Assembly (NCBI GenBank): GCA_022708025.1
Contig: JAKIZM010000033.1
Span: 1-37,418 of the forward strand
Source of the DNA: Bacteroidota bacterium
Lineage (GTDB): Bacteria; Bacteroidota; Ignavibacteria; Ignavibacteriales; Ignavibacteriaceae
Direction of reading: 5' to 3'
Length of the DNA stretch: 37,418 nucleotides
Shown: positions 17,078-28,600 of the stretch, in pieces
How the letters are laid out: every line of letters begins with the position of its first letter
How positions within the stretch are numbered: the stretch's first letter is position 1
The notes under the pieces: generated by a model
Databases searched by the model: none
What the model was told of the DNA's origin: nothing
The model's input: the letters and a program-made list of their open reading frames with translations, nothing else
Position numbers and translations under genes: made by a program

Positions 17078-17719
17078 TTAATCTGTAACTCTTTTGCCAA
17101 GTATTTCACCACGGCAAATCCAAACTTTAATTCCTATAGAGCCATATATAGTTTCGGCTCTGCCATTAGCATAATCAATATCTGCTCTGATAGTATGTAA
17201 AGGAATTCTTCCTTCTTTATACTGTTCAGTTCTTGCCATTTCGGCACCACCAAGTCTTCCGGAACACATAATTCTGATACCTTCAGCACCCATTCTCATT
17301 GCTGCCGTAATAGATGTTTTCATTGCTCTTCTGAAAGAGACTCTTCCTGCTAACTGGCTGGCAATGTTTTCTGCTACAAGCTGAGCATCAAGTTCTGGTC
17401 TTTTGATTTCTGAGATTTGCACCTTAACATCTTTACCAGTTACTCTCTTTAATTCTTCTTCTAGTTGAGTAATTTCTTTTCCACTCTTACCTATCACAAC
17501 ACCCGGTCTTGAAGTATGAATTGTTAAAATTATATTTTTAGATGTTCTATCTATTACTATTCTTGAGATGCCCGCTTTTTTTAGCCTGTTTCTGACATAA
17601 GTGCGTAACTGGGCATCTCCTTTTAACTTAAGAGAATAACTTTTATTTTCATACCAGTTAGAATCCCATCCTCTTATGATTCCAACTCTAAATCCAATAG
17701 GGTTTGTCTTTTGTCCCAA
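17078..17719 (-). CDS. rpsC: Ribosomal protein S3
   Basis: S3 forms part of the mRNA entry tunnel and its helicase activity. The 213-residue sequence starts [20 protein letters not shown]. It includes the KH domain ([20 protein letters not shown]) and the C-terminal domain with [36 protein letters not shown]. The start codon is TTG (17717-17719), set by the conserved N-terminus and AGGAG eight bases upstream. It lies between rplV and rplP. Confidence 0.96.
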   Translation of the reverse strand: MGQKTNPIGFRVGIIRGWDSNWYENKSYSLKLKGDAQLRTYVRNRLKKAGISRIVIDRTSKNIILTIHTSRPGVVIGKSGKEITQLEEELKRVTGKDVKVQISEIKRPELDAQLVAENIASQLAGRVSFRRAMKTSITAAMRMGAEGIRIMCSGRLGGAEMARTEQYKEGRIPLHTIRADIDYANGRAETIYGSIGIKVWICRGEILGKRVTD

Positions 17720-17735
17720 AAATCTTTCTCCTTAC

Positions 17736-18080
17736 TTAATCTTTACTTGCCACAACAACGGTAAGATGACAGGATCTTTTTCTGATTCTGTACGCTCTGC
17801 CCATAGGTGCGGGTGAAATTCTTTTAATTGTTGGTCCCTGGTTTACAAATACTTCTTTAACATATAAATCCTGAGGTTCAACTCTTGTTGCATCATCAGA
17901 GTTCAACAGATTAGCAACAGCTGATCTTAATGTTTTCTCTGCATCTTTTGATGAATGCTTCGGTGAAAAGTGAAGCACTTCAAGAGCTTTGTCAACCTGC
18001 ATACCTCTTATAAGATCAACAACCAATCTCATTTTCCTTGGTGATGAATTGATAAATCTATTTATTGCTTTAGCTTCCAT
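17736..18080 (-). CDS. rplV: Ribosomal protein L22
   Basis: L22 lines the exit tunnel with a long beta-hairpin. The conserved core includes FINSSPRKMRLVVDLIRGMQ, then SSKDAEKTLRSAVANLLNS and GRAYRIRKRSCHLTVVV. Two in-frame starts are possible: TTG at 18087-18089 and ATG at 18078-18080. AGGA lies almost on top of the TTG, so I chose the ATG, giving 114 residues. It lies between rpsS and rpsC. Confidence 0.95.
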   Translation of the reverse strand: MEAKAINRFINSSPRKMRLVVDLIRGMQVDKALEVLHFSPKHSSKDAEKTLRSAVANLLNSDDATRVEPQDLYVKEVFVNQGPTIKRISPAPMGRAYRIRKRSCHLTVVVASKD

Positions 18081-18098
18081 TAACTTCAAATCCTATTT

Positions 18099-18383
18099 TT
18101 ATGCTTTTGCTGCTTTTTCTGCTTTTGTTCCAGGATGTCCTCTGAAAATTCTGGTTGGAGCAAACTCGCCAAGTTTATGTCCCACCATATTTTCAGTTAT
18201 GTAAACCGGAATCATCTTATTACCGTTATGTACTGCAATAGTATGACCAACAAATTCCGGGAAAATTGTTGATGAACGTGACCAGGTTTTTATAATTTTT
18301 TTCTGATTTGTTTCGTTAAGCTTTTTAATTTTTTCACCTAACTTATAATCAAGAAAAGGACCTTTTTTTACGGATCTTGGCAT
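18099..18383 (-). CDS. rpsS: Ribosomal protein S19
   Basis: S19 is in the head of the small subunit, paired with S13. The 94-residue protein is typical: [20 protein letters not shown], then [57 protein letters not shown] start. It lies between rplB and rplV with gaps of 17 and 18 nt. Confidence 0.97.
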   Translation of the reverse strand: MPRSVKKGPFLDYKLGEKIKKLNETNQKKIIKTWSRSSTIFPEFVGHTIAVHNGNKMIPVYITENMVGHKLGEFAPTRIFRGHPGTKAEKAAKA

Positions 18384-18400
18384 AAATTACTCTCTAATTA

Positions 18401-19225
18401 CTATTTACGTCTTTTAATAATAAATTTATTAGAACCTTTTTTTCTTTTTCTGGTTTTTAAACCTTTAGCTTTTTGTCCCCAGGGAGATACCGGATGACCG
18501 CCGCCAGAGGTTTTCCCTTCACCACCACCCATCGGATGATCGACCGGGTTCATTGCAACACCTCTTACTTTTGATCTTCTGCCCAGCCAACGACTTCTGC
18601 CTGCTTTTCCTAAATTGATATTTTCATGCTCTGCATTTCCAATTACTCCATATGTAGCCATACACTCTAATCTGATCATTCTTACTTCACCTGAAGGCAT
18701 CTTTAACTGAGCATAATCACCTTCTTTAGCCATCAATTGTAGTGAAACACCAGCGCTTCTTCCTAACTGTCCGCCTTTGCCTGGTTTTAGTTCCACATTA
18801 TGAATAAAACTTCCGAGCGGCATTTCCTTTAATGGTAATGCATTACCAATCTGAATATCACTACCAGGACCTGATACAACTTCTTGTCCAACCTTCAACC
18901 CTTCTGGTGCGAGGATATATCTTTTTTCTCCATCAACATAGTGTAACAATGCTATTCTGCAAGTTCTGTTAGGATCATATTCAATTGAAAAAACTTTAGC
19001 AGGTACACCTGTTTTGTTACGCTTAAAATCAATAACTCTGTATCTTCTTTTGTGACCGCCACCAACAGATCTTGTTGTCATATGTCCAAGATTATTTCTT
19101 CCGCCGGATTTTTTAAGAGAAGCAGTTAAAGATTTTTCAGGAGTTGATTTTGTAATCTCATCAAATGTGTAATTTGATCTGAATCTTGTTCCCGGAGTTG
19201 TTGGTTTTAATATTTTAATTGCCAT
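18401..19225 (-). CDS. rplB: Ribosomal protein L2
   Basis: L2 is required for subunit association and peptidyl transfer. The 274-residue length is standard. The OB-fold region includes [20 protein letters not shown], then [20 protein letters not shown]. The C-terminal RNA-binding region has the conserved histidine in [20 protein letters not shown], followed by [20 protein letters not shown] start. It lies between rplW and rpsS. Confidence 0.98.
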   Translation of the reverse strand: MAIKILKPTTPGTRFRSNYTFDEITKSTPEKSLTASLKKSGGRNNLGHMTTRSVGGGHKRRYRVIDFKRNKTGVPAKVFSIEYDPNRTCRIALLHYVDGEKRYILAPEGLKVGQEVVSGPGSDIQIGNALPLKEMPLGSFIHNVELKPGKGGQLGRSAGVSLQLMAKEGDYAQLKMPSGEVRMIRLECMATYGVIGNAEHENINLGKAGRSRWLGRRSKVRGVAMNPVDHPMGGGEGKTSGGGHPVSPWGQKAKGLKTRKRKKGSNKFIIKRRK

Positions 19226-19246
19226 TATAAAATCCTATTTCTTATG

Positions 19247-19543
19247 CTATACTTGCTCAAATAATTCAATAGTTTCTCCCTCTTTAAGAGTTACTATTGC
19301 TTTTTTGGTTCGTGGAGTTCTTCCTTCAAACCTTCCTCTTTTTCTAAATTGTGATTTCATCTTACCAGGATGATTCATAGTAGTAATATCAACAACATGA
19401 ACATTAAACTTTTTTTCAATAGCTTTTTTGATTTCAATCTTATTAGCTTTTGGATTAACTAAAAATCCATACTTACCAGCCTGATCAGCACTGATATTTG
19501 TCATCTTCTCTGTAATAAGAGGTTTAACTAAAATCCGCTCCAT
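19247..19543 (-). CDS. rplW: Ribosomal protein L23
   Basis: L23 at the exit tunnel is the docking site for trigger factor and SRP. The 98-residue protein reads ERILVKPLITEKMTNISADQ, then GKYGFLVNPKANKIEIKKAI, VHVVDITTMNHPGKMKSQFR and GRTPRTKKAIVTLKEGETIE. ATG start. Its start is 1 nt from the rplD stop, suggesting coupling. Confidence 0.97.
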   Translation of the reverse strand: MERILVKPLITEKMTNISADQAGKYGFLVNPKANKIEIKKAIEKKFNVHVVDITTMNHPGKMKSQFRKRGRFEGRTPRTKKAIVTLKEGETIELFEQV

Positions 19544-19544
19544 A

Positions 19545-20198
19545 TTAATTCACCGCCTCTTCAGTTTCTTTTGCTGAAAATGTATTCTCAATTACTTTGA
19601 CAGCGCTCTTTTGTAAAAGCAATACCTGATTATTTAACAGATCATAGGTTGATGCTTTTGATGCCTCAAGTACTTTAACCTTTGGAATATTTCTGCCAGA
19701 TTTCAAGATATTTAAATCATTTGTGTTTGTAAGTAAAAGAACTTTTTTACCTTCAATTTTTAATGCATTTAATATCTTAACAAATTCTTTTGTCTTGGGT
19801 TTATCAATAGAAAAATCTTCAACAACAACAAGCTGTTCATCTTTAACTTTATAACTTAAAGCAGATTTACGGGCTAATCTTTTAACCTTCTTAGGAAGAT
19901 CCTGTCTGTAATCTCTTGGACGCGGTCCAAAGATAGTTCCACCACCAACCCAAAGAGGAGATCTGGATGTACCAGCTCTTGCACCACCACGACCTTTTTG
20001 TTTCCAGGGTTTTTTTCCGCCACCTCTAACTTCACCACGCTCTTTAGTTTTGTGCGTCCCTTGCCTTTGATTTGCAAGATATGCTTTTACTGAAAGATAA
20101 ATTGCATGGTCGTTTGGTTCAATTGCAAATATGTTATCAGCAAGAGTAACCTTTTCGCCTGATTTTGAACCGTCAATTTTTAAAACATCAAGTGTCAT
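19545..20198 (-). CDS. rplD: Ribosomal protein L4
   Basis: L4 lines the exit tunnel and, in E. coli, represses the S10 operon. The 217-residue protein contains the extended loop KPWKQKGRGGARAGTSRSPL, then WVGGGTIFGPRPRDYRQDLP, and the C-terminal Rossmann-like half ending VLLLQKSAVKVIENTF. ATG start. It lies between rplC and rplW. I see no leader long enough for an E. coli-type L4 attenuator before rpsJ. Confidence 0.97.
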   Translation of the reverse strand: MTLDVLKIDGSKSGEKVTLADNIFAIEPNDHAIYLSVKAYLANQRQGTHKTKERGEVRGGGKKPWKQKGRGGARAGTSRSPLWVGGGTIFGPRPRDYRQDLPKKVKRLARKSALSYKVKDEQLVVVEDFSIDKPKTKEFVKILNALKIEGKKVLLLTNTNDLNILKSGRNIPKVKVLEASKASTYDLLNNQVLLLQKSAVKVIENTFSAKETEEAVN

Positions 20199-20211
20199 TT
20201 TTTTTACCGAA

Positions 20212-20835
20212 TTACTTCTTAATCAATTCTAAAATGCTATTTATTGCCCCGGGAACTGCACCTTTAACAAATATCAGGTTTTGTTCCGGTAATACTTTTA
20301 CGACCTGCAGTCCTGATATTGTTACATTTTCATTACCCATTCTGCCAGCCATACGCTGTCCTTTGAAAACTCTTGATGGATATGAACTTGCACCGATTGA
20401 ACCCGGAGCTCTTAATCTATCACTTTGACCATGTGATGTACCGCCTACTCCACCAAAGTTATGACGTCTCATAACGCCTTGAAAACCTTTCCCTTTATTT
20501 CTTCCTCTTACTTTAATCGTCTCACCTTCAACAAAAAAATCAGCACCCAACTGATCGCCAACTTTATAATCACCTATATTAAAATTTCTAAATTCTTTCA
20601 GAAGTAAAGAAGGTACAATTCCACTGCTCTTAAACTGACCAGCTAATGGCTTAGAAGTATGCTTTTCTTTTTTCTCTCCAAAAGCCAACTGTAAAGCTTC
20701 GTAGCCATTTTTTTCTTTAGTCCTGATATTAACTACCTTGCAAGGACCAGCTTGAATAATAGTTACAGGAATAATTTCTCCGTCGTTACCAAAGATATTA
20801 GACATTCCTAATTTTTTTCCGATTATACCAGACAT
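20212..20835 (-). CDS. rplC: Ribosomal protein L3
   Basis: L3 starts large-subunit assembly and reaches the peptidyl transferase centre. The conserved start is MSGIIGKKLGMSNIFGNDGE. Later come KGKGFQGVMRRHNFGGVGGT, SHGQSDRLRAPGSIGASSYP and SRVFKGQRMAGRMGNENVTI. The frame opens six codons upstream at the rpsJ stop, but I place the start at the ATG at 20833-20835, because GGAG precedes it and the family begins there. That gives 207 residues. Confidence 0.95.
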   Translation of the reverse strand: MSGIIGKKLGMSNIFGNDGEIIPVTIIQAGPCKVVNIRTKEKNGYEALQLAFGEKKEKHTSKPLAGQFKSSGIVPSLLLKEFRNFNIGDYKVGDQLGADFFVEGETIKVRGRNKGKGFQGVMRRHNFGGVGGTSHGQSDRLRAPGSIGASSYPSRVFKGQRMAGRMGNENVTISGLQVVKVLPEQNLIFVKGAVPGAINSILELIKK

Positions 20836-20852
20836 CTTATCTCCAAAATTCA

Positions 20853-21161
20853 TTAAAGCTTAATTTCAATATCAACACCCGCAGGAATATCAAGCTTACT
20901 TAAAGAATCTACGGTTTTGTTGTTTGAGTTGTGGATATCAATTATTCTTTTATGTGCCCTTGTTTCAAATTGCTCTCTTGATTTTTTATCAACATGAGGA
21001 GAACGTAAAACAGTATAAACTGTTTTCTTTGTAGGCAATGGTATCGGACCGGATACAACTGCTCCAGTGCTTCTCACGGTTTTAATAATCTTCTCAGTAG
21101 ATTTATCAATCAATATGTGATCGTACGATTTCAATTTAATTCTTATTTTCTGACCGGGCAC
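20853..21161 (-). CDS. rpsJ: Ribosomal protein S10 (NusE)
   Basis: S10 is a small-subunit head protein that also acts with NusB and NusG in antitermination. The 102-residue sequence is typical: [20 protein letters not shown], then [60 protein letters not shown]. The start is GTG (21159-21161), with AAAGGAG eight bases upstream. It heads the S10 cluster, 74 bp after tuf. Confidence 0.96.
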   Translation of the reverse strand: MPGQKIRIKLKSYDHILIDKSTEKIIKTVRSTGAVVSGPIPLPTKKTVYTVLRSPHVDKKSREQFETRAHKRIIDIHNSNNKTVDSLSKLDIPAGVDIEIKL

Positions 21162-21189
21162 TTAATCAACTCCTTTTATTTATGTGATA

Positions 21190-21216
21190 AGAAAAGGGAG
21201 ATTATAACTCCCTCTT
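21190..21216 (-). terminator. Weak intrinsic terminator or attenuator between tuf and rpsJ
   Basis: Arms AGGGAG (21195-21200) and CTCCCT (21208-21213) pair over 6 bp around ATTATAA. On the minus strand the hairpin is followed by TTTTCTTATC. The stem is short, so partial termination is more likely than full. It would reduce read-through from the str operon into the S10 cluster. Confidence 0.6.
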
Positions 21217-21235
21217 CCAACGCAATACTCTAATC

Positions 21236-22441
21236 TTATGCAATAATTTTTGTTACAACACCTGAACCAACTGTTCTACCGCCTTCACGAATAGCAAATC
21301 TTAATTTCTCTTCCATAGCAATAGGTGCAATAAGTTCAATAGACAATCTTACATTATCTCCAGGCATAACCATTTCGGTTCCTTCTGGTAAAGTAGCAAC
21401 ACCGGTTACGTCTGTTGTTCTGAAATAGAACTGTGGTCTGTAACCATTAAAGAATGGTGTATGTCTTCCACCTTCATCCTTTGAAAGAATATAAACTTCT
21501 CCTTCAAATTTTGTATGAGGTGTAATTGACCCTGTTTTTGCAAGAACCATTCCTCTTTCAATTTCATTTTTATCGATACCTCTTAACAAGATACCTGCAT
21601 TATCTCCAGCCATAGCTGAATCTAATTCTTTTCTAAACATCTCTATACCGGTAACAACAGTTTTCTTATGTAAACCTAAACCAACTAATTCAACTTCTTC
21701 CTGAATCTTAACTTGTCCTCTTTCAACTCTGCCCGTAGCAACTGTACCACGACCAGTAATAGAAAATACGTCTTCAACCGGCATCAAGAAAGGTTTGTCT
21801 GTACTTCTTTCCGGAATTGGAATATAGCTATCAACTGCATCCATAAGTTCCCAGATACAATCATATCTTGGATCGCTAGGATCTGCATTTGATGCACCAG
21901 CTTCTAATGCCTGAAGAGCTGAACCTTTGATAATCGGAATTTCATCGCCTGGGAATTCATACTGTGTTAAAAGATCTCTTAATTCAACTTCAACTAATTC
22001 AATCAACTCAGGATCATCTACCATATCTATTTTATTCATAAATACAACTATTCTTGGTACACCAACCTGCCTTGCAAGAAGAATATGTTCTCTTGTTTGA
22101 GGCATAGGGCCATCTGTTGCAGCAACCACTAAGATAGCTCCGTCCATCTGAGCAGCACCGGTAATCATGTTTTTAACATAATCTGCGTGACCAGGGCAAT
22201 CCACGTGTGCATAGTGGCGGTTAGCAGTTGAATATTCAACGTGAGAGGTTGCAATTGTGATACCTCTTTCTCTTTCCTCAGGTGCGTTATCAATACTATC
22301 AAAAGATCTAATTTGTGATAAACCTTTCTTTGCTAATGCCATTGTTATGGCTGCAGTCAAAGTGGTTTTACCATGATCTACGTGACCAATTGTACCAATA
22401 TTAACGTGAGGTTTACTTCTGTCAAATTTTTCTTTAGCCAT
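21236..22441 (-). CDS. tuf: Elongation factor Tu
   Basis: EF-Tu delivers aminoacyl-tRNA to the ribosome. The 401-residue protein has the P-loop GHVDHGKT (19-26), switch [17 protein letters not shown], the NKID motif, and the SAL motif in [13 protein letters not shown]. Domains 2 and 3 follow ([40 protein letters not shown]). ATG start with AAAAGGAG upstream. This is the only tuf in the window; it ends the str operon rather than lying in the tRNA cluster to the right. Confidence 0.98.
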   Translation of the reverse strand: MAKEKFDRSKPHVNIGTIGHVDHGKTTLTAAITMALAKKGLSQIRSFDSIDNAPEERERGITIATSHVEYSTANRHYAHVDCPGHADYVKNMITGAAQMDGAILVVAATDGPMPQTREHILLARQVGVPRIVVFMNKIDMVDDPELIELVEVELRDLLTQYEFPGDEIPIIKGSALQALEAGASNADPSDPRYDCIWELMDAVDSYIPIPERSTDKPFLMPVEDVFSITGRGTVATGRVERGQVKIQEEVELVGLGLHKKTVVTGIEMFRKELDSAMAGDNAGILLRGIDKNEIERGMVLAKTGSITPHTKFEGEVYILSKDEGGRHTPFFNGYRPQFYFRTTDVTGVATLPEGTEMVMPGDNVRLSIELIAPIAMEEKLRFAIREGGRTVGSGVVTKIIA

Positions 22442-22486
22442 CGAATTCTCCTTTTATAATTTTTCTTTTTGTTTTTATTTCAATTA

Positions 22487-24583
22487 TTAATTTACTGTTG
22501 CTTTTTTTCCTAATGATTTTTCAGATATTTCTTCAGCAATTGCTTTGGGCACTGCAGAATAATGATCAAACTGCATTGAATAGATTGCTCTTCCCTGACT
22601 CATTGATCTTAAAATCGTAGCATAGCCAAACATCTCTGATAATGGAACATTTGCTTTTATCACCTGAGCATCTTTTCTTGCTGAAAATCCTTCTATTTTT
22701 CCTCTTCTTGAATTAAGGTCGCCCATTACATCACCTAAATATTCTTCAGGAGTAACTACTTCGACAGCCATAATTGGTTCAAGTAAAACCGGATTTGCTT
22801 TTTTAGCACCGGCTTGAAAAGCCATTGAACCTGCTACCCTGAATGAAATTTCATCAGAATCAACATCATGATAAGAACCATCGTATAATCTTGCTTTAAC
22901 ATCAACCATCGGAAATCCGGCAATTATTCCGTTTTTCATCGCATCCTGAATTCCTTGCGAAACAGCAGGAATATATTCTTTCGGAACAACGCCTCCAACA
23001 ATGCCATTAATAAATTCATAACCTTTCCCAGGTTCATTCGGCATAAGTTCAATCCATACGTGACCGAATTTTCCACGACCACCTGATTGCTTAACAAACT
23101 TGCCTTCAGCCTGAACCTTTTGAGTAATAGTTTCTCTATATGCAACCTGGGGTTTACCAATATTAGCTTCAACCTTAAATTCTCTTTTCATTCTGTCAAC
23201 AAGAATTTCAAGGTGTAATTCGCCCATACCGCTAATTAAAGTCTGACCAGTTTCTTCATCTACTTTAATTTTAAAAGTGGGATCCTCATCAGCTAATTTA
23301 GCCAGAGAATCGGATAATTTATCCTGATCAACTTTTGTTTTTGGCTCGATAGCAATCTGAATAACCGGTTCAGGAAAAGTAATTTTTTCCAAAACAATCG
23401 GATCATCTTCGCCACATAAAGTATCACCGGTTCTGGTATATCGTAAACCAACCGCCGCTGCAATATCCCCAGCTTTAACCTCTGAGATTTCTTCTCTATG
23501 ATTTGCATGCATTCGAAGCAATCTGCTAATTCTTTCTTTTTTACCACTAACTGAATTAAAAATATATGAGCCTGACTTTAGAACACCTGAATAAACTCTA
23601 AAGAAAGTTAATTTACCCACATAAGGGTCATTCATAATTTTAAAAGCCAAAGCAGTAAATTTTTCGTTTTCGTCAACTTTTCGCTTAACAGAATCAATCA
23701 ATCCTATATGATGAGCTTCAACTTCCGGAAAATCTGCCGGAGATGGTAAAAAGTCAACGATAGAATCCAGTAATTTCTGTACACCTTTATTTTTAAAAGA
23801 AGATCCGCAAAGCACTGGAATAATTTTTAACTCAATTGTAGCTCTTCTTAAAACACTCTTTATCTCATCGGCGCTTATATCTTTGCCTTCTAAATATTTT
23901 TCAAGCAAGGTATCATCAACATCCGAAACTGCTTCCAGCATTTGAGTTCTGTATTTTGTAGCAATTTCCAATAGATCTTTCGGGATTTCAATTTCATCAT
24001 AAGAAGTACCGAAAGATTCTTCATGATACATTCTTGCATTAAACTGAATTAAGTCAATAATACCAACAAATAAATCACCCTCACCAATTGGTAAATAAAT
24101 CGGAACAGCATTTGCACCAAGTCGCTCTTTCATCATATTAACAGCATTATAAAAATCAGCACCTGTTCTATCCATTTTATTTACAAACGCAATCCGAGGC
24201 ACACTATATTTATCGGCTTGTCTCCAGACAGCTTCTGATTGCGGTTCTACACCACCAACAGCACAAAAAAGAGCAACAGCTCCATCCAAAACTCTTAAAG
24301 ATCTTTCAACTTCAACAGTAAAGTCAACGTGTCCGGGAGTATCAATAATATTTATTTGATGACCATTCCAAAAACATGTAGTTGCAGCACTTGTTATTGT
24401 AATACCACGCTCTTTTTCCTGCTCCATCCAATCCATTGTTGCTGCGCCATCGTGAACTTCTCCTACTCTATGAACTTTGCCTGTATAGAATAATATCCTT
24501 TCTGTAGTAGTAGTTTTGCCGGCATCAATGTGAGCCATAATGCCGATATTTCGTACTTTATCTATTTTAGTTTTACTGGCCAT
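22487..24583 (-). CDS. fusA: Elongation factor G
   Basis: EF-G drives translocation after peptide transfer. The 698-residue length fits the canonical factor. The G domain has [20 protein letters not shown], then DTPGHVDF and the [10 protein letters not shown] motif. Domains II-V follow, including [20 protein letters not shown], then [20 protein letters not shown] and [20 protein letters not shown] start without an obvious SD, unlike tuf. It lies between rpsG and tuf. Confidence 0.98.
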   Translation of the reverse strand: MASKTKIDKVRNIGIMAHIDAGKTTTTERILFYTGKVHRVGEVHDGAATMDWMEQEKERGITITSAATTCFWNGHQINIIDTPGHVDFTVEVERSLRVLDGAVALFCAVGGVEPQSEAVWRQADKYSVPRIAFVNKMDRTGADFYNAVNMMKERLGANAVPIYLPIGEGDLFVGIIDLIQFNARMYHEESFGTSYDEIEIPKDLLEIATKYRTQMLEAVSDVDDTLLEKYLEGKDISADEIKSVLRRATIELKIIPVLCGSSFKNKGVQKLLDSIVDFLPSPADFPEVEAHHIGLIDSVKRKVDENEKFTALAFKIMNDPYVGKLTFFRVYSGVLKSGSYIFNSVSGKKERISRLLRMHANHREEISEVKAGDIAAAVGLRYTRTGDTLCGEDDPIVLEKITFPEPVIQIAIEPKTKVDQDKLSDSLAKLADEDPTFKIKVDEETGQTLISGMGELHLEILVDRMKREFKVEANIGKPQVAYRETITQKVQAEGKFVKQSGGRGKFGHVWIELMPNEPGKGYEFINGIVGGVVPKEYIPAVSQGIQDAMKNGIIAGFPMVDVKARLYDGSYHDVDSDEISFRVAGSMAFQAGAKKANPVLLEPIMAVEVVTPEEYLGDVMGDLNSRRGKIEGFSARKDAQVIKANVPLSEMFGYATILRSMSQGRAIYSMQFDHYSAVPKAIAEEISEKSLGKKATVN

Positions 24584-24603
24584 TTAGTTATCGTTATCCA
24601 ACC

Positions 24604-25071
24604 TTACCATTTAAAGTGAGCAAAAGCTTTATTTGCTTCAGCCATTTTATGTACATCTTCTTTCTTCTTAACTGAAGAACCTTCACCATTTGCTGCAGCA
24701 ATTAACTCAGATGCTAATTTAGCAGACATTGACTTTTCACCACGTGCACGCGAGTAATTCTTAATCCATCTCATAGCAAGTGCAATTCTTCTTTCCGGTC
24801 TAACTTCAGTCGGAACCTGATAAGTAGCACCGCCAACTCGTCTGCTTCTAACCTCAATTAAAGGCTGAGTGTTTGAGATGGCTTTCTTGAAAATTTCCAA
24901 ACCAGCTTTACTGGTTTTCTCTTCAATCAATTGAAAAGCATCATAAACTACATTTCGAGCAACTGCCTTTTTACCATCGTACATTACACAATTAATAAAT
25001 TTTGCCACCAGTACATCATTGAATTTTGGATCTGGTTTAAGATACTTTTTTTCTGCTCTTCTTTTTCTCAT
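24604..25071 (-). CDS. rpsG: Ribosomal protein S7
   Basis: S7 nucleates the head of the small subunit and lies near the E site; in E. coli it represses the str operon. The 155-residue sequence is typical: [20 protein letters not shown], then [63 protein letters not shown] start. It lies 3 nt after the rpsL stop and 20 nt before fusA. Confidence 0.97.
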   Translation of the reverse strand: MRKRRAEKKYLKPDPKFNDVLVAKFINCVMYDGKKAVARNVVYDAFQLIEEKTSKAGLEIFKKAISNTQPLIEVRSRRVGGATYQVPTEVRPERRIALAMRWIKNYSRARGEKSMSAKLASELIAAANGEGSSVKKKEDVHKMAEANKAFAHFKW

Positions 25072-25074
25072 TTT

Positions 25075-25455
25075 TTATTTCGCTTTTGGTTTTTTTGCAC
25101 CATACTTGGAACGTCCTTTTTTTCTGTCAGCAACACCACTTGTATCTAAAGTGCCTCTAATAATATGATATCGTACACCCGGCAGATCTTTAACTCTACC
25201 GCCTCTTATCATTACAATTGAGTGTTCCTGTAGATTGTGCCCTTCACCGGGTATATACGCAGATACTTCAACATTCGTCTTTGTCAGTCTTACTCTGGCA
25301 ACCTTTCTAAGCGCAGAATTAGGCTTTTTGGGTGTAGTAGTATAGACTCTTGTACAAACACCTCTTTTTTGAGGACAAGCATCTAAAGCCGGAGCTTTAT
25401 TTTTTGACAATATTCTTACACGACCTTTTCTAACTAACTGATTTATTGTAGGCAC
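25075..25455 (-). CDS. rpsL: Ribosomal protein S12
   Basis: S12 acts at the decoding centre. The 126-residue protein has [20 protein letters not shown], the [19 protein letters not shown] loop with Lys43 and Lys44, and [20 protein letters not shown]. The positions linked to streptomycin resistance keep the sensitive-type residues. The start is GTG (25453-25455) with AGGAG five bases upstream. It is the first gene of the str operon, preceded by the best promoter candidate in the window. Confidence 0.97.
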   Translation of the reverse strand: MPTINQLVRKGRVRILSKNKAPALDACPQKRGVCTRVYTTTPKKPNSALRKVARVRLTKTNVEVSAYIPGEGHNLQEHSIVMIRGGRVKDLPGVRYHIIRGTLDTSGVADRKKGRSKYGAKKPKAK

Positions 25456-25497
25456 AAAATCTCCTAAAAATTTACTTCTTCAAAAAAATTCAGATTT

Positions 25498-25528
25498 CAA
25501 ATATAGTTTTCAATTAAAAAATAGTCAA
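25498..25528 (-). promoter_or_regulatory. Promoter of the str operon (rpsL-rpsG-fusA-tuf)
   Basis: On the minus strand TTGACT (25523-25528) and TATATT (25500-25505) are separated by exactly 17 bp. The -10 region reads TATATTTG, which also satisfies the Bacteroidetes-type TAnnTTTG element. Transcription should start near 25493, leaving a leader of about 38 bases with AGGAG ahead of the rpsL GTG. It lies in the 147-bp gap after rpoC. Confidence 0.75.
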
Positions 25529-25547
25529 GAAAACTTATACTATTTTT
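25517..25547. repeat. Inverted repeat overlapping the rpsL -35 element
   Basis: AAAAATAGT (25517-25525) and ACTATTTTT (25539-25547) are perfect inverted repeats with 13 bases between. The left arm overlaps the -35 hexamer. The AT-rich stem followed by T residues on the minus strand could be a weak rpoC terminator, or the repeat could be an operator. Confidence 0.45.
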
Positions 25548-25602
25548 CAAATTATGAGAAACAATTCAATTAATAATTCATAAAAGCTAAAAATTTCACA
25601 AA

Positions 25603-28600
25603 TCAATTATGCTGGACTGATTCACTTTCAGCGTCTTTTTCCTCTTCGACCTCATTTTCTTCGCTTTCAAGAATTATATTTGCATAGCCCTTAAGACCTG
25701 TTCCTGCGGGGATAAGATGTCCCATAACAATATTTTCCTTCAGGCCTAATAATCTATCTACTTTAGCTTCTGTTGCTGCATTTGCTAATACTTTTGTTGT
25801 TTCCTGGAAAGAAGCAGCAGATATAAAGCTTTCAGTTGATAACGCAGCCTGTGTTATTCCTAATAATATATTCTCAAACGTAGCTGGTTCTGCATCACGA
25901 GCAATTATTTCTTTCTTTTCTTTCTTCTTTAAATCAATATTAAGTTCTCTTAACTTGGATTTCGGAATCAATTGTCCATTCTTTAGCTTTGAATCGCCTT
26001 TATCTTCAATATATACCATAGTTTCGATCTTCGAATCCTCTTCAAAAAATCCCACTCTATCTACAATATCTTCTTCAAGGAATCTGGTATCTCCGGGAGA
26101 AACAACCTTGATTTTTTGAAGCATTTGTCTAACAATTACTTCAATATGTTTATCATTAATCTTAACGCCCTGAAGACGATAAACATCCTGTATTTCATTT
26201 ACTAAATATTCTTGTACAGCACTTGGACCCTGTATAGCTAAAATATCATGTGGATTTATCGGTCCATCAGCTATTACTTCCCCAGCAGATATTTCATCTC
26301 CTTCCTGCACCAAAATATGTTTCTGAAAAGCTATATTATATTTTTTCTCATCAGATCCATCTGGAGCAACTACTATAATTTCTCTGGAGCCTTTCTTACG
26401 TGCACCAAATTTTACAAATCCTTCTATTTCAGAAACAACGGCTGGTTCATGAGGACTTCTGGCTTCAAATAACTCTGTTACTCTTGGAAGACCACCCGTA
26501 ATATCTCTACTTTTAGTAGTTTGTTTCGATATTTTGGCAAGGATGGTACCAGCAGTAATACTTTCACCTTCTTCTACAGCCAAATATGCTCTTACCGGAA
26601 GGTTAAATGACTTTCTTTCTCCGTCTGAATTTTCAACTAAAATACTTGGTGTCCGATTTTTATCTTTTGATTCGATCACTACTTTCTGAACGTGTCCGGT
26701 TTGATCATCAGTTTCTTGTCGTAATGTAGCCCCCTCTATAAGATCAACAAATTTTATTTTTCCTGATATATCAGTTAAGATAACAGAATTATAAGGATCA
26801 TGATTGTACAATGGTTGACGTTTCTTAATTTTTTGTCCGTCTTTTACTAACAACTCAGCTCCATAAGGCACATCAAATTTCTTTAGAAGTCTATTGTTTT
26901 CATCATAGATTTCTATAACACCACGTCTGCCTGTTACTACATTAATTTCAATATCATCTCCACCAAAAGGATCTTTTACAGCGCTCTTAACAGCATTAAC
27001 TTTTTCAAATTTAACTATACCATCAATATTAGACTCAACCTGTGATTGAGATGCGATTCTTGAAGATGTACCTCCTAGATGGAAAGTACGAAGTGTTAAT
27101 TGAGTTCCCGGTTCGCCAATCGATTGTGCAGCAATAATTCCAACAGCCTCACCAATCTCAACAGGCTTACCTGTTGTTAGATTCCTGCCGTAGCATTTAA
27201 GACAAACACCTCTTTTGGACTCACAAGTTAGAACAGTTCTAATGTACACTGAATCAATATTTGCATCTTCAATTTTTTCGGCTAGTGATTCGGTTATCAT
27301 TTGACCGGCTTCAACGATCAGTTCATCTGTTCTTGGATTATAAACATCACCCTGCGCAAATCTTCCCGTAATACGTTCAGCCAAAGGTTCTCTTTCTTCT
27401 TCAACATCCTTTAAAGCTTTTATTTCAATACCTAAGATAGTTCCACAATCCTCTTCAGAAATAATTACATCCTGTGCAACATCCACTAATCTTCTCGTTA
27501 AATATCCGGCATCAGCAGTTTTAAGTGCTGTATCAGCAAGTCCTTTTCTGGCACCGTGAGTAGAAATAAAATACTCAAGAACTGAAAGACCTTCTTTAAA
27601 ATTTGCTACAATAGGATTCTCAATAATTTCGCCAGCTTGTCCGGAAAGAGTTTTTTGAGGTTTCATCATTAATCCTCTCATTCCGGCTAACTGTTTTACC
27701 TGTTCCTGTGACCCTCTTGCACCTGAATCAACCATCATATGCAAAGAGTTAAATCCTTTATCTTGTTGTTTTATTCTGTCCATTAAAACTCTTGCAACAT
27801 CGTTTGTTGTATGAGTCCAGACGTCTATTATTTTATTATATCTTTCGTTCTCAGAAATTAGACCTATTTCGTGTTCTTTAAGGATACCTTCAACTTTTTT
27901 ATTTGCTTTATTAATCAGAGCTTCTTTTTCCTCAGGGATAATCATATCACTAAAGCTAACTGATAAGCCTCCGGCAGTTGCATATCTAAATCCGAGATCT
28001 TTAAGATCATCAAGAAATTTTGCGGTTACTTTGTTTCCAAGTTTCATAAACATCTTTCCGATGATACCGCCAAAAGCTTTCTTGATAAGAACCTGATTTA
28101 TATAACCCATCTCTTTGGGCACTATTTGATTAAAGATTACTCTGCCTGTAGTAGTTTCAATTAATTCACCATTAAGCCTGACTTTAATTTTTGCATGCAG
28201 ACCTACAACGCGATTATCATAAGCAATGATTACTTCATCAGGTGATGAAAAGACCATACCTTCGCCTTTATCATCTTCTTTAAATTTTGTAAGGTAATAA
28301 CATCCAAGAACCAAATCCTGTGTAGGTACAACAATCGGACTTCCATTTTGTGGAGACAAAATATTATGGCTGCTAAGCATTAATAAAGATGCTTCTAACT
28401 GGGCTTCGTAAGAAAGTGGAACGTGTACTGCCATCTGGTCGCCGTCAAAGTCAGCATTAAATGCAGTACAAACCATTGGATGCAACTGTATTGCTCTTTC
28501 ATCTATTAAGATTGGCTGAAATGCCTGAATTCCCAAGCGATGAAGAGTAGGAGCTCTGTTTAATAATACCGGATGAGCTTCAATTATTTTAGAAAGTATT

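Noticed and set aside
20836..20853. Upstream rpsJ-overlapping start for rplC
   Set aside because: The family starts at MSGIIGKK, which has a GGAG at correct spacing.
21201..21207. TATAAT on the minus strand between tuf and rpsJ as a -10 box
   Set aside because: It falls in the loop of the hairpin, and the nearest TTG-type -35 is only 13 bp away, so the spacing is wrong.
22442..22486. TTGAAA and TATAAA in the fusA-tuf gap as a tuf promoter
   Set aside because: Spacing is about 19 bp, and the -10 nearly touches the SD, leaving no room for a leader.
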